Shown piece by piece: positions 31,501 to 44,080 of a stretch of DNA of 64,000 bases (position 1 is its first letter; every line of letters starts with the position of its first letter). Below the pieces are notes generated by a model, which saw only the letters and a program-made list of their open reading frames with translations, made no database searches and had not been told where the DNA came from. The position numbers and the translations under genes are program-made. The DNA is taken from positions 52,547,136-52,611,135 of the forward strand of contig OY720632.1 of assembly GCA_963169105.1 (NCBI GenBank), read 5' to 3'. The DNA is from Ceriagrion tenellum. Its lineage: Eukaryota > Arthropoda > Insecta > Odonata > Coenagrionidae.

Positions 31501-34500
31501 GTTACATATCTTTCTATCGCATGAGCTGTTCACACATATGATGATCCTCCCGCTCACTGCGTCCCTCAGGGGCCTCTTTCTGGTAGGATTCGACCTCCAC
31601 TTTGTCGCGATCATAGAGTCCCAGCCTCGAAAAATATTATTCTTTATTTTTCTTTTCAATATTATTCATTATATTTGTGGTATTTTATTTTACATTTATA
31701 ATTAGAGAAGTCAAAATTCCGTCTCCATCGTGGTTTCTAACTTTTCGAGGTCTTTCTGTAAAGGGAACCAAGTTTTATACCGGCTGTAAGATACACTATT
31801 CCTTTCGGACTTCATGTTGATATTTCTTTTTTTAAACTTATATTTTAGACTTCTCATGGTTTTCAAAATTTGATATTGGTACATACAATGGGTATTTCCT
31901 TTCACCATAAAAACATTTTCTTTATTTCTCTGAATATATATACATCTCGTGTCGTTCTTCGCTGCGCAAAAACACTACATCTAAGATAAAAAAAGGTAAA
32001 AAATAAAAATATTTAATAAGCCTATGCTCAATTAATATGTCAAGCTTAAAATATATATTTTATATAACCATGGCGTACAACATCACACTTACGGAGCTTA
32101 ATACAACATATTTTTCCATCAGAAAAATGCACTTGGCACCAGGAAACGTTTGAAAATTTCTGTCACACTCCATCCTTTGTCATTAGAATTACCATTCACG
32201 TACGAACTCTCTCTTTCACCATCCAACCATGTTAGATTTTTAACAGAGAGTTAATTCATGAAATTCCACATAGCTAGATTTTCAAGAGAGAGTTCTTTGG
32301 ACTGCGTATTTCATATTGTTGATAAACGTATGTTACATGCTTGCAGACGAAGGACCTGATGTGTATGAACTTTCAGAAAAGAGGAATTGAATCATTGTTG
32401 CCCTTTTTTAAAGGCACAGGGAAATCTTTCCAATCCGGCCATTTTGCTGGGCTGGATATTTTGTCCACTGCGAGGAGAGACGTGGAGGTTTCAACTCGAG
32501 ACCAACTTCAGTAATCATTCTTGAACGTTCGGATAATACCGTTCGTTACCTTGACTTTTCCATAGAAATCGCTCGGCACAAGAGGAGGAGGACGTTAAAA
32601 ATGATCAGAGGTGAGAAAAGGGGGCATTAAGAAAGAGGACAAATAGCAAACGTGAACAGAGAATGCTGGGGAAATGCGAGGAACAGAGATGGAAGAATGG
32701 AGGACGGTGAGACTGGGAGGAAGAGGTGGAGAGTAGAGAGAAGACGCGAGAATCCTATGGCATGAAAGATGGTCCCGAAGTCGTGCACACAAGGCGTATT
32801 AAATGAGTGATGGCCCCTTTGGGATTAATAACCTCAACCGCATGGCAAATGCAAGCTCACGGATGCCGGCAGTGAGTTTTGCGTCTTACTCCTGTGACGT
32901 GATTAAGTGTGGCGGAGACCTCGTGCTTCGGGGATACGCTGTAACCTTTAGGTCTAAGTCAGAGGAGCAGCAAACATAAGGAGAAAAGATTGCGCCATAA
33001 TTTACTGCTGTAAGGTCTCCTAGTGTGCTGGAAGTGGAAAATGTTAATATTAGTGTTCTTGAGAAAAGAACCAGTGTACAGGTTTTTAATGCAAGAATAA
33101 CATAATGATGTTATTGCACTCGCCACCTAACTACTTCGTAATTCATACCTTAAGTGTCTTAACGCTTACATACTCTCTCAAGTACTCAATGAAATAAGTA
33201 GCACGTATTTCTTAAAAGGAACACTTTTTTTTTAACAGGCAATAGCTCAATGTGAAGTGTCAAAAGTAAATGAGTCGAAAGGCATCATCGTATTTTTCTT
33301 GCCTTGTGTAACTTCAATCCCTCGTAAATTTATTGAGATATGGTATTCTAGTTTCTCATTATGAAATGAGAAATAAACAATTTAATAGCATGCACAGAAA
33401 TAATTAGAAATGAGCAGGTAATGCGCGCCGATATCATAAGAAAATGTGCAAGCAATACTCCTGGAATTTCTGTAACATATGGTTTTTATTTACAAGGGTA
33501 TAACCAACTGGTTTTATAACATTTCAAAAAGCAATAGTTTTAAATAATTGGGGTGTATATGACCGAGTTTAAGCAGTAGCACGTAAAGGAGGCTCCTCCA
33601 TGTGCCAGCTTACTATGTCGGCTTGGGTGTGAGTTGTTCATGATGTATCCTAAGCATTAACTTTGTCAAATTTCAAGATATTGTCACAGAAATCAATTCA
33701 CACTTAACATGAGTGATTATATGTCAAGAACGGCTTCCTATGTCTCATATCTCACGTACAAATATTTTCAATGTATACTGTGTTTATCGATCCAATTAAA
33801 CTGTGAGAGATCCAGGAAGATTATTCACTCTGGAAAAACCCGATATTTATCTCATAAAACCCCGATGCGAGCCAAACTTTCCAGACGCTTGTCTACGCCG
33901 CTGTCGCTCGGTTAAAGGGTAGAGAAACCTAAACCAGGCCCAGTCAGAGCGCTCTAAATCTGGCATAAAATGGAAACGGCGTTAGAAGGCCCCACCAAAT
34001 GAAAGAGTTGCAGACGAAAGATGGGAGTGCTAAGAGGCTTTAAATATAATGCATTGGAGAAAAAATGGATAAGCAAAAACGGAAGGAAAGAAGTCAAAAT
34101 GGTGGAGTGAATTGAGAGTGGCGGTGTTGTCAAGCGGCAGATAGTCCAAGCACACACGAAGAAGAAAATCACGAGGACACGTTGGACCACGCTTGAAAAA
34201 TCAGACACTTTGATAAGGAAAATGAAGAAATAGATGCGGGATGATTCTCATATTCCTCCCGCGGTGGAGAAGATTACCAAGAATCGCTGCATCACACACG
34301 AGGCCAAGGACAATGAGACAGCTACTTACGAAGTGAAGTTATTTTGTAAAAGACTTCCATTTAATCTTCCTCGTACACCTTGGAAAAAAACTCAAGTCCA
34401 CCTACTTCTTTTTCTCTCTGCTCTGTTCTGCTGTTTACTGAAGAATACTTCACTCGTAAGCGAGCAGATAACGGTACACGAAATGAAAATTTAACGGATT

Positions 34501-34570
34501 TCTGATAAGTAGAAAGAGAGGAAGTGCTTTTTATGCTCTATTCATAAGTAATAGCATGAAGATATTTTAT
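31501..34570. other. AT-rich non-coding stretch
   Basis: About 3 kb with no repeat or gene I can defend. A strong acceptor (polyT-AACAG, ends 33238) is followed by a 41-codon open frame beginning AIAQCEVSKVNESK, without a usable partner exon. An 86-codon plus frame (34234-34494) has no supporting signals. Confidence 0.55.
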
Positions 34571-34578
34571 TGAAACAC

Positions 34579-34862
34579 TTATAATTCCAATTGGACATCG
34601 AGCGCAAATGAATAGCACAAAAACCAGAACATTCCTGTCTTTCGCGACAAATTTCCGAAGACAGCAAAGCATTCATGGTTGCACATTGGTAGACGATGGC
34701 CTATCACACTGGTTACGGGACCCAGGAAGCTGCGCCATGTGATTGACGGATTCAAATGCGATTGCGATCGAGAATAGGCCCGAAAAAGATTGAACGAAGA
34801 AAAGACAGTCGCAGTAGTTTTGCTAGGACTAGGAAGAACAAAGGAATGGCGGACATAGTAGG
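34579..34862 (-). CDS. Candidate terminal exon (low confidence)
   Basis: On the minus strand an acceptor ACATTCTTCTTGTTAG is followed by an open frame of 93 codons to TAA. It begins YYVRHSFVLPSPSKTTATV, has WRSFLGPVTSVIGHRLPMCN in mid-exon, and ends FALDVQLEL. AATAAA lies eight bases beyond the stop (34571-34566), a compact but possible polyadenylation signal. The exon would enter in phase 1 (two bases complete a codon). Residue composition is balanced and GC is higher than the AT-rich left flank. No upstream exon is identified because the adjacent DNA is a polypurine/pyrimidine island. The protein family is not recognised, and the call rests on splice plus polyA signals only. Confidence 0.25.
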
Positions 34863-34879
34863 CTAACAAGAAGAATGTG

Positions 34880-35560
34880 CTAGCGTTAGCGAGGGGAGGA
34901 GGGTCGAGCGGGGAGCAGGATAGGGGGTGAGGTGGGGTTGGGCACGGGTAGATGGGAAAGGCGAGGGAAGTCTCGGGCCCGGCATTGGCCGCTCAGCTCA
35001 GAGGCAATCCATCACTGTCCAGACACCCAGGCGCAGCCTCTTCGTATAAGGCATTGTGGGGGGGCTCTCTAACCCCCCCCTTTTTGCCTCTTCCATCCTC
35101 TCCAGCCTCCGGCCTCTGCTCTCGCCTTATTCCAGAGCCCCCGCCCCTCGTTCTGACCCCCCCCCCCAAACCCCACACCTCCAATCCTCCCCCCTTTCCA
35201 CCTCCCTCTTCCACTACCTTCACTAAGAACTTCCACTCTCCTTCCTCTCTCTCATCTCCTCTCTCTCTCTCTCTCTGCTTCTCTTACTCTCAGTCCCCTT
35301 CCCTCGCCTTCCCACTCACTCCTCCTCCCCCCCCCCGTCCCCTGGGTGCCCACAGGATCCTCTCTTCCCGGTTCCCCTTTATGCCTTCCCAGGGATTCCC
35401 TCCTCAGCCCCCCGGCCCAATTCACGGACCGCCCACCCCACCTCACCCCCCCGCGTTCGTCCCCCACACTTCCTCTCCGTTTACAATCCGTCGACCACCA
35501 CCATACTCTTCCGCTCATCCGTCGAGAGCGCTGCTATGCATTGCAATCCTACAAGCGCCT
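34880..35560. other. Pyrimidine-rich GC island
   Basis: A purine-rich lead (34890-34970) turns into a long pyrimidine-rich run on the plus strand, with several C-runs and a CT microsatellite (35259-35276). The 213-codon open frame is Pro/Ser/Phe-rich and overlapped by frames on both strands, so it is compositional. Confidence 0.6.
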
Positions 35561-35870
35561 AGCGGAGTTGCAAAACCTTTTCGGAGTCGTTAATTAACCT
35601 CGATTCGGGTGCGATTTATCGCCGCCGGGCTCCGGAGCAACACAAATGCCGTGTTATTACGGTGGGAGTTTCGGTGTTTAATTTAGAACGATTCAAATAT
35701 TTGTACAAACGGTCGTCGGAGCGAGTTAACAGCAAGAATTAATGCTCCCGACGTTTTCCCTCCCCGACCGGCGAGGCCGTTCGCCTGAAGGGAAATGGCA
35801 AAGCCGAAGTCCGCGTGCCCACAACATTCTGGAATCGGTGCGGTGGACAATGTTCGATGGCATCGCTACT
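35561..35870. promoter_or_regulatory. Balanced-composition block with homeodomain-like cores
   Basis: Between the pyrimidine island and AT-rich DNA lies a block of unusually even composition, with TTAATTAA (35589-35596), GCGATTTATCGCC, a TTCAAATATTTGTACAAAC stretch (about 35692-35710) and other motif-like words. It resembles a conserved non-coding or enhancer block, but without a comparison genome this is inference. Confidence 0.25.
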
Positions 35871-36400
35871 CGCATTTCTTTCAATCGTTGGACATTCGGT
35901 AATCAGAAAAATATAGCAAATAAGTTCCTTTCTTTCTCTATACTGTTATCCAGGTCGTTATTGGTATGCAAGCATGCAGGTCATTTGAACACATGGATTT
36001 CTATCTGAATTCTCCAGAAATTACCAGCTGATATTGGCAAAAGAAACAAAATTTGAGCGAAATATAACCGCGAGTGTTTCACGTTAGTTAATATAACATA
36101 TAATACCACGATATAGTTTTGTAAACATTCATTAGAGTTGCGTTATGTATCACGGACAATATTTTCACCTTGAAAGGCGCTGCATTTTTGATAGCTGGGT
36201 GAGTACACTCCCAGTAATTGATCAAATGGAAAATGTTTGCGTAGAAGTTTTGAAAGCGTATTCCAGAGGACTGATCCCTTTCGCCCGCCGGCCACATATC
36301 ATAAAACCATACGCACAGCATTCAGCAATTTGCTAAACGACGGGGCTCGGATTTAAACGGCCTGAGAACGCATCACTCAAGAAACATTCAAACATTTCCC
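35871..36400. other. AT-rich non-coding stretch
   Basis: No firm features. A GTGAGT donor match at 36199 follows a short open segment, but the start context is weak. Confidence 0.5.
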
Positions 36401-37640
36401 CTCTAAATGGCCATAAAACTTCGTTTTTTTCCCCTCCACCTCCGAGAGAAGCAATATATCCGGAATATCTTCCGAGTCGTCGAACGCATTCGTGTCGGAC
36501 GTATGGAGTGGGGAGTATTGGCGACCCTCGGTGAGGGCCCGCGGGGAGGGCTGGGCTTAGAGGGTCTCGTCGAGAGGAGGAAGTGCACGAGGGAGGAAGA
36601 CGACGCGAGTGCAAGGGAGCCGCATGGACACCTTTAAGGCCCCGGCTTTAGAGAAGAGAACGGCGCCCGTGAGACGGACGAATCTCCTTCTTCTCGGATG
36701 AATCTGCATGCGTGCACGGGGGTGGATGTCTTGTAGATGGACTGGGAATGTGAGAAAGTGAGATGAGAGAACCAGAGAGAAAGAAGGGATATACAAAGAT
36801 GGAAAAAATTACGGGGAGTAGTAAGGGATTGTCCGTAGTACTAGGTGGAAGATAGTGGATAGAGAACCTTAGGGTAGGAGTTGGTCGAGGCGAGTATAAG
36901 AGGGAGGGACGCTGAGAAGGAGGAAGTAAAATATAAGAATGGGGAGTAAGGAGGTCCACGGACCACTCTACGCATAAAAATGGCGAATAGGGAAAGATAT
37001 GCGTTATCGGGATGATTTGTGTGCGAAGCGTTTGAGTGTCCGAGTGGGGAAGATGGAGAGGGTAGCGCTGCTTGAGGGGGTGGGTGGGTTGGTGGGGGGG
37101 AGAATGTAGGATGGGGGAGGGTGAGAGGACTGGGGGGGGGGGGACTGGGGGGTGGGAGGACAGAGGGGGTGGGAGGAGAATGCGTAGGAGGGGGTGAGGA
37201 AATGACGGCAAAGAAAGGAGTGGGGATGGGTACGGGAGATTGGAGAGGACCCATGGGGGGCTTGAGATAGGATGAAGGAGTGGGTGGGTGGCAAAACAGG
37301 GGGGTGGAGGGGGAGGAGGAAGAGAGGAGTAAGAAAGGAGGAGACGGAGATGGAGCTGAGAGCGCGGCCCTCACTCGGCCCCTTTCCCATACTTTATCGC
37401 CGCCCCTTCTCTCTTTCTCTCTTCCTTTTTTATCCTCACACCCACTCACTCTTCAAACACACACACACACACACACACATATACGGACCACCAGAAGACG
37501 CACGCACACACACACACACCAATATATTCGTCCTCGTCTCAAGTTTTCCTTTCTCTTCGCCACTCTTCTATTTCACTTCCTCTCATCTGCTCTCTCCCTT
37601 TCTCACTCTCCCACTCCCTGATAATCCACTTAACGAGAGA
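36401..37640. other. GC island, purine-to-pyrimidine switch
   Basis: From about 36500 to 37370 the plus strand is purine-rich with many G-runs (37060-37320, including a 12-G run at 37132-37143). From 37375 to 37640 it is pyrimidine-rich. An (AC)n microsatellite lies just after the switch. Overlapping frames up to 202 codons on both strands are low-complexity. Confidence 0.6.
37457..37519. repeat. (AC)n microsatellite
   Basis: Two AC runs (37457-37479 and 37501-37519) separated by 21 bases of non-repeat sequence. Confidence 0.9.
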
Positions 37641-40420
37641 TGGGAGACGAGATGGTGGCGGGTTGACGATTTCCTCACGCGCCATCTGGAGTCCTTCACA
37701 TTTCGAGACCATGGCGAGCAACCATGGCGGTTTCTTCCGCGGGTTGTTGTTTTTTTTTCATCCGTGCGCGCTCACGGACCAAAGTGGGACTCTCAGAGAA
37801 CCATCATTTGCACATGATTGCCACGGAGCGGGCGAATCGAAGGCATCCGACCATGATAATGGCTTAATATCGAAGGAAGAGTCAAAAGTTTGATATACTA
37901 CAGAAGAAAGAATCTTTTGACCAAAATTTACAATTGTATGTTTGGTGGAGAGTGGTGAGCGACCGCGAGTGCACACTCAAGGGAATTTTGCGTCCTTGTT
38001 TTGCTTAAAGCACCGCAGGAATGTGTACGCATCATTCTGTATACCCTTTTCTCATTTTGTTTTTCAATATTGCCTTTACTTTAACTGAACTGCTCCAGAT
38101 AAAAATGCCTCTCAGTAAATCATCGCACTGTCATTCAGAATTCCTATACACGGAATTCTAAACTGAGGAAAAATAAGATTAACAAAGGAAAAACCAGCAG
38201 TCATAATGAAAAGATTGACCACTGTAACTTAACCATAGTTTGGCGACGCCTTTAGCTAAACCAAATTATAGACGGACCGCGAGAAATTGGAAATATTGCA
38301 TAATTCAAAGTCGAGGCATTATCAGTTATAATTCAAGAATGCATTGGATGAATTACTAACGACTGGATAAAAAAATAAATGCAAACTAATACTTCTTAAG
38401 CCAAGATTTATTATTATGTGCTCATGCTGAAATCCGGGTGTACTTCAGCTTCGCATCATTTAATAGTGAAAAAAAGGAGTCTCAATTGTTCATAAGAATT
38501 TATGGGAGAACTTCCTTTCCCTGCGATATATTTTCAAACTAGGTCCATTACTAATCCCCAATATGTCACCACATCATCCAGCTTGAAATATCATAACATC
38601 ATGACCGGACATGACGCTTTGTCTTCCTACGTTTCCTTTCCTTCCGGAGCCCTTAAGTAACTGCATAGCCTCGTCTTCTCATGGACCAACGGCAAGCGTC
38701 GGTGTCTTCAGCTGCACTTCCTGGCTCATAATCACTCGAACGATGAAACTTATGCCTTTGAATTATTAGTCCATCCCCTAGCTACGTCTTTCCTGCGATC
38801 CTTAAACTTCTTATGCCGTTCAGGAGAAAATTACTTGTAAGAGGTGGATGAAAGCTAGGAGGGTGGGAGAGGGGGTGACGATAGGGAACCCTTAACAATA
38901 GGGAGGTACGCGGGATGAAGGCAAAGGGGGTTGAGAATGGATGGAGGATGGAAGGGGGGGAGAAGGGAGGGAGAAGGGGAGGAAGTACGCGCCATCCGTT
39001 TAACTTGTCACAGAGATCTGAATATTTTAAGACCGCCAGGCCCCCTTGAGCAGTTCGGTGGTGCATGTGCCCAGGTTTCGTGAGGATGTTGGGTCCGTTG
39101 AAGATGAGGCAACGCTCTTGTCCATTCGGCCGAGGGGTGTCCAGAATACCGAAGATATTTGCTTAAGAATTTATTCTCCCGGGCCAGGGAATTTGTCAAG
39201 AACGCAATAAGATTTGGCCGGACCGTCCACCTTTCATAACACGATAAAATATGTGGTTGCAACTGCAAACGCTGACGTTTCTCGGGGAAAGCGACGAAAA
39301 ACCTGGCAGGTTTTTTTAGTTACATTTTCTTGGACGGCACAAAACGAAGAACTTTGGCTGACCGAGGGAGCTCTACTTCACCAGACAATTCATAGCCGAG
39401 AAAATAAATTAGCATTTCACCAAAACATCCGTGCAATGGGAAACTGAGCTTAATCTTTACAAATACAAATTCTTCCCTCAGCAAAAACATGCATACCTAC
39501 TAATGTGTCTTTGGAAACAGACCTTACATATACTCCTATATTTTAATTCTAGAATGAAACTTACTTGAGAACGACTGTTCTTACAATAATGAAATTCCTC
39601 TCCAATGTATTAACAATGACTAGTAAAATAGATTCTAATGCTATCGTAATAAGATAAATTTGCATTAGGTCATGTACAGTGAATGATATATGTATTTTAA
39701 ATAGCGTACTTACTTAAATGGAAAATATCACCGCGTTTTATAAACAGGACAGTAGAACTACAATTCTTACCTGGAATGAGAAATTGGATTAATTAATTTT
39801 ACGCACAATCATTTTTAAAACACAATGAAATACATAATTTAAAGACAGACTATTATCTTAAATTATTACTTTTAACTTGATGATTTATCTGATTTGCTTC
39901 ATCGGAGTGTATGAATTAAAATATGTAAAAATATCATGAAAGTAAATATCAAAGCCTGAAATTAAGAAAATGTAACCCATGAAAAATGACCAACTTCATT
40001 TCATTAGTCTCAGTTTCTGCAAAAAAGAAGTCAAGCATGGTTAATTTCGAATCTTACTCAATTTGTTCTGGCTATACTGGTTGTAGAAGTAAGGTATTTT
40101 TAATTTATATCTGTTAAGACTAGACAGCATCTCCGTTTTGCTCACTTCTTTAGCCGTAGACACTAACCTCATGGGGCCGCTGTTAATAAACAGGAAATGA
40201 ACCAAATTTGAGCGACAGGAAAATGCTAATGTTATAGAAAAGTAATCAATAACTCATCTTTTTCTTTTTAGTGTAAACTTTTTTAACACAATCAGTTTTC
40301 ACCGATTTTCATAATGAAATAAGACCTTAGCATATTTTAACCTTCGATTTTACCGCTGGATCTAACCTCCAAACGTCCACCACGAAGATCAACCTCGCCA
40401 CATATAACTTTGGTTTCACC
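37641..40420. other. AT-rich non-coding stretch with one small purine island
   Basis: Mostly AT-rich. A purine-rich patch lies at about 38845-38990. Around 39010-39450 GC is slightly higher and frames of 77-86 codons are open on both strands, without convincing splice sites. Confidence 0.55.
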
Positions 40421-41160
40421 CACATGCTCTCTTTGGCTTCTTCTACCCAATCCTCTCCTCCATCTTTGCTCCCCGACCCTGCAATACTTCAACCCAGTCC
40501 ATTGAGCCCTTATCATCAGCGTACCGTTCAAGACGCCTCACTCACCCCCGCCCATCCTCCAAAGCACTCTCGGACAGAGAGATACACCATACAAACGGTG
40601 CTCGCAGACATAAGCCTCGAGGGGGTTCCCCATCCCAGAAAAGGAGAAGACCCTCTTGGACGGAGAGACGCCCACGACACCCGGAAGCGGTCCCTCTTCA
40701 CGCGCTCCGGGTGAGTCGACCGGAGGCCTCCCTCGGCGTCGCGTAGCATCGCCAAAGGGCCAGAGCAGTATACGCACGGCGGACTCTCCATGTGCCACCG
40801 CCGCCACTACTTTCACCCTCGCTGCCCACTTCCCACTCCCTTTGCCGTCTGTCTCGCCTCCTCCCCGATCCTCTCTTCTTCCCCCAACCAACAACACCAT
40901 AGAGCCAGCCTGATCTTGGCGACGGAGCCAAGGAAGCTGCGGCCCCACGCACGCCGGGTCCGCCTCACTCCTCCACTCGATCAATTAATTGCGCGTGTAC
41001 GTATCAGAGGGGAATGAGGGGGGGCGAGAGGATTTTCGGGCGACGGAACGGGAGGAGCGGCGCGCATAATGTCCCCTGGTATTTTAATGGAGGAGACGAA
41101 GGTGTAGGGAAAGAAAGGGGAAGCGACGGCTCAAGTGGAGTAAGGTGTGGGGTGTTTGGG
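40421..41160. other. GC/CpG-rich island, pyrimidine-biased
   Basis: Pyrimidine-biased on the plus strand at 40430-40560 and 40800-40900, with CpG-rich sequence between. It turns purine-rich after about 41010. A consensus-like GGGTGAGT donor match occurs at 40710. Frames on both strands are open and overlap, so no exon is called. Confidence 0.5.
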
Positions 41161-43600
41161 TTTTAAGTCCACTCCGCTGCGGAGGAGAGGAAGGAGCTTG
41201 TATGTATATCAGGCGTCTCGAAGTGGCCGGAAAGAAAAACTCCCCTGTTTATTCCTGGTCATAAATCCAGTAGTAGTGTCTAATGTTCGTCCGGGGTAGT
41301 GAGAGAAGGAAGTTTCATAAGAAACAATGACAGGACAATGTGTAATAAAGAAAATCTACGTTATACCACTCTCCTTCGCTATTATTCAGACCAATTATTT
41401 CATTTGTTTGTTAGCTTAAAGAGGGTCCTTGGTATGTTTAGTAAAAACTGTAAAAACGTTTGCTAACAAATAAAAATGAAAATAAAATAGTTAGGTACCC
41501 GCATGTTCTTTCAGTTGCTAATTAAATAAATTCAGAAATTAAAATACCTAAGTTTTTTAAACCAAATTCTCTCACCGCACAATACGATACTCGTAACTTT
41601 TATATTTTGATTGAATTTTGCACATGAGCATATTTTACGCGTTAGAAAACTGATAAAATGATAGAGTCATGAGTATGGCTTAATATAATAGGCCAAATCT
41701 TATGCGTGCCAAAACCTACACATGTTGCCATAAAAAAAACAGGACTTGCGTAATCCAAAAAAGCTAAAAAATAAAAAATTTTTTATAATTCATCGGAAAG
41801 TTTGGCGTGTAAACTTTCATATCTAGTAAAATTTACAACCAATTAATAAATGCCTTAGAGCAATTAAAATATCACAATCATTATGCAAATTTATTCACAT
41901 ATACGTTTATCCAGAATTTTAAGAAAAATGTTCTAGATATATTAAAAAAAAATAACATATACGCCCCATTCTGAAACATTCGGATGATATAAAAAAAACT
42001 AATTTAGAGTGACACACCAACCTAAAACTAAGTTATAACGATACATTCGGCTATGAAAATTCCTCTTTACGCGAACTAAATTACGCAGTCTTCCTCTTTG
42101 TCAATTCTTTTTGACTATGCACTAAAAGAGGTATTACAAAGATAAAACTTTTATCACAATGAGCAAGGCAAGATTCTCTTATATCTTTGGATGAGTTCGT
42201 CACAACAGAGCCAAAATTGAGAAATATCGAAGAAACACACATCACTAGCGGCAACTAGTTCGCTCACAGAATAAGAGAAAAATGCTGTCAGTAACATATT
42301 TAATAAAAAGTAAGTACTGATACATTCTAGCGCTCCTGCTTCCAGCAGAAAAAACATCACTCAAATAAAGCCCAACTTGGCCGCCAAGTAATGAATGAAA
42401 TTCTTTCTTCCCCTTTTGTGTTCATGGTATTCATATGAAAATCACAAACGGACGATGCGGAATTCCTCTCTTTCCAAACTCGCCAGAACAATGAATGTAT
42501 CAGCCACCGTCGCATCCTCTCCGTGTCTTTCCTTTTTCTCCTGATTTCTCCCTTTTTCATATTCTTTCCCTCTTGTTATCAGCCTAAGTAACTGCTACAG
42601 GGGAAAATCAAGGGATTGCACCAATTCAAGGATATGTGAACAAATTTGGATTTCATATGAAAATGTTCAACTATAACTACATATATTTTTAGATTTGACA
42701 TCTCTGTAACATTTCGATGGAAAAAGTTTTTCAAAGTTAAATTAAATTGACAAATATGACAATAAACATGAGAAAGCAAGTTCAGATTTTTGTCAGAACT
42801 CTTAAATATTGTTTTTAATGCCATTTCTTCAGTTTCTCATAGATTCGTTAATTATTTTGACCCTTATTTTATCCTGATTTTAAGTCTTAAACCATTGGAG
42901 GAGAGCCGAGCGCAATAGAGAAGTGCAAGGAGACACAATTTTTGTATATCGAAACGAACAGTTATATTTTTGCTTCCATAACTTCTCAATATTTCTCCAG
43001 TTTTACATATGTCACAAAACGAAACAAAGCACAATGAGGACAATTATAATAATGTGGACAATTATAAGTGTTAGTAATTTGACGGATATTTTCGCAAAAC
43101 TAAAAGAAGTATTTTTCACGTAAAACAACATAAATTTTCTATCGCAAGTTCAGGTAAAGAATAAGTAAAAACCATATTTTATTTTGGAAAATTGACATCA
43201 GATATTGAAGACGACAGAAAAAATTAGCAAACCCTACTGTTTGGAATGTATGTATAATGGATATTATGCAGATAAACTCCCAATTGGATATCCATACTGA
43301 GACGAGGTCGTTTACGTTTAAGATTAATTAATGTTCATAAGAAAGCTGAGGGACACAGAATTAATTCCATCGCCATTATTTTTTTCCAAAAATCTCCCGA
43401 GAAAATAACCTTCCGCTCGCTTCATTCTCTTACTAATTTATTATGAATTCTAGCTGAAAATACCACAATATCCATCGGGAATAAGAATACTTTCCACTCA
43501 TAACAATTCAGTTCTCTCATGTAATCAATTCAGAACGACCATCACCTCAAAGCACCTTTAACACCAGCACCCTACAGCTACTACTGAGATCCTCGAAAAA
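41161..43600. other. AT-rich non-coding stretch
   Basis: No supported features. Confidence 0.6.
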
Positions 43601-44080
43601 AAAATGAACGAGCACAGTTTTTTCGCTCGGTTCCTGGACGTATCACCGTTCGCATTCATTCTCTTCACTTCCCTCATCCTCTCTCCCCATTCTCTTTGCT
43701 ATCTCGTCTCCACGTATTCCATTCCCTCCATACCCCTTCGCAGCCCCACATCCCCCCCCCCTTCCACTTGCCCCCTCCACAATGGCGCGCGCGCGCAATC
43801 CCGCTTCTTTCGCCGCAGTGACTCATGGGAACGGAAACGCGTTGATTACCTCCGAGTGAGAGAGGGTAGCGTGCATGCATGCGATATAAGAGGCGAGAGG
43901 GAGGGGGAGGGAGTGTGGGTGGGGCTGGCTGAGGGGAAGGGGGTGGGATTGTGGGAGGTTGTCGGGAGGTGAGCTGCCTCATGCGGCGGGGTTGGGGTGA
44001 GGATAGTGTTTGGTCGGGAAAGGGGAATGGGGAGGAAGGGGAATGGCCGAGGGGGGTTGTGTGTAGGCACGATAGGATTT
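43601..44080. promoter_or_regulatory. GC island, pyrimidine-to-purine switch with AP-1 and GC-repeat core
   Basis: Pyrimidine-rich at 43650-43780 and purine-rich at 43850-44060. The switch region holds an alternating GC run (43785-43796), an AP-1 consensus TGACTCA (43819-43825) and a GCATGCATGC stretch. Flanking open frames are compositional. Confidence 0.35.

Noticed and set aside
33239..33363. Open frame after a polyT-AACAG acceptor (AIAQCEVSKVNESK...)
   Set aside because: A good acceptor alone is common in AT-rich DNA. The 41-codon frame ends without a polyA signal close by, and no partner exon was found.
33352..33373. Small palindrome TTTCTCATT...AATGAGAAA
   Set aside because: A nine-base stem is within chance expectation for 64 kb of AT-rich DNA.
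37004..37449. 128- and 202-codon minus-strand ORFs
   Set aside because: Pro/Ser/Thr-rich translations of a G-run-rich island, present in several frames at once.
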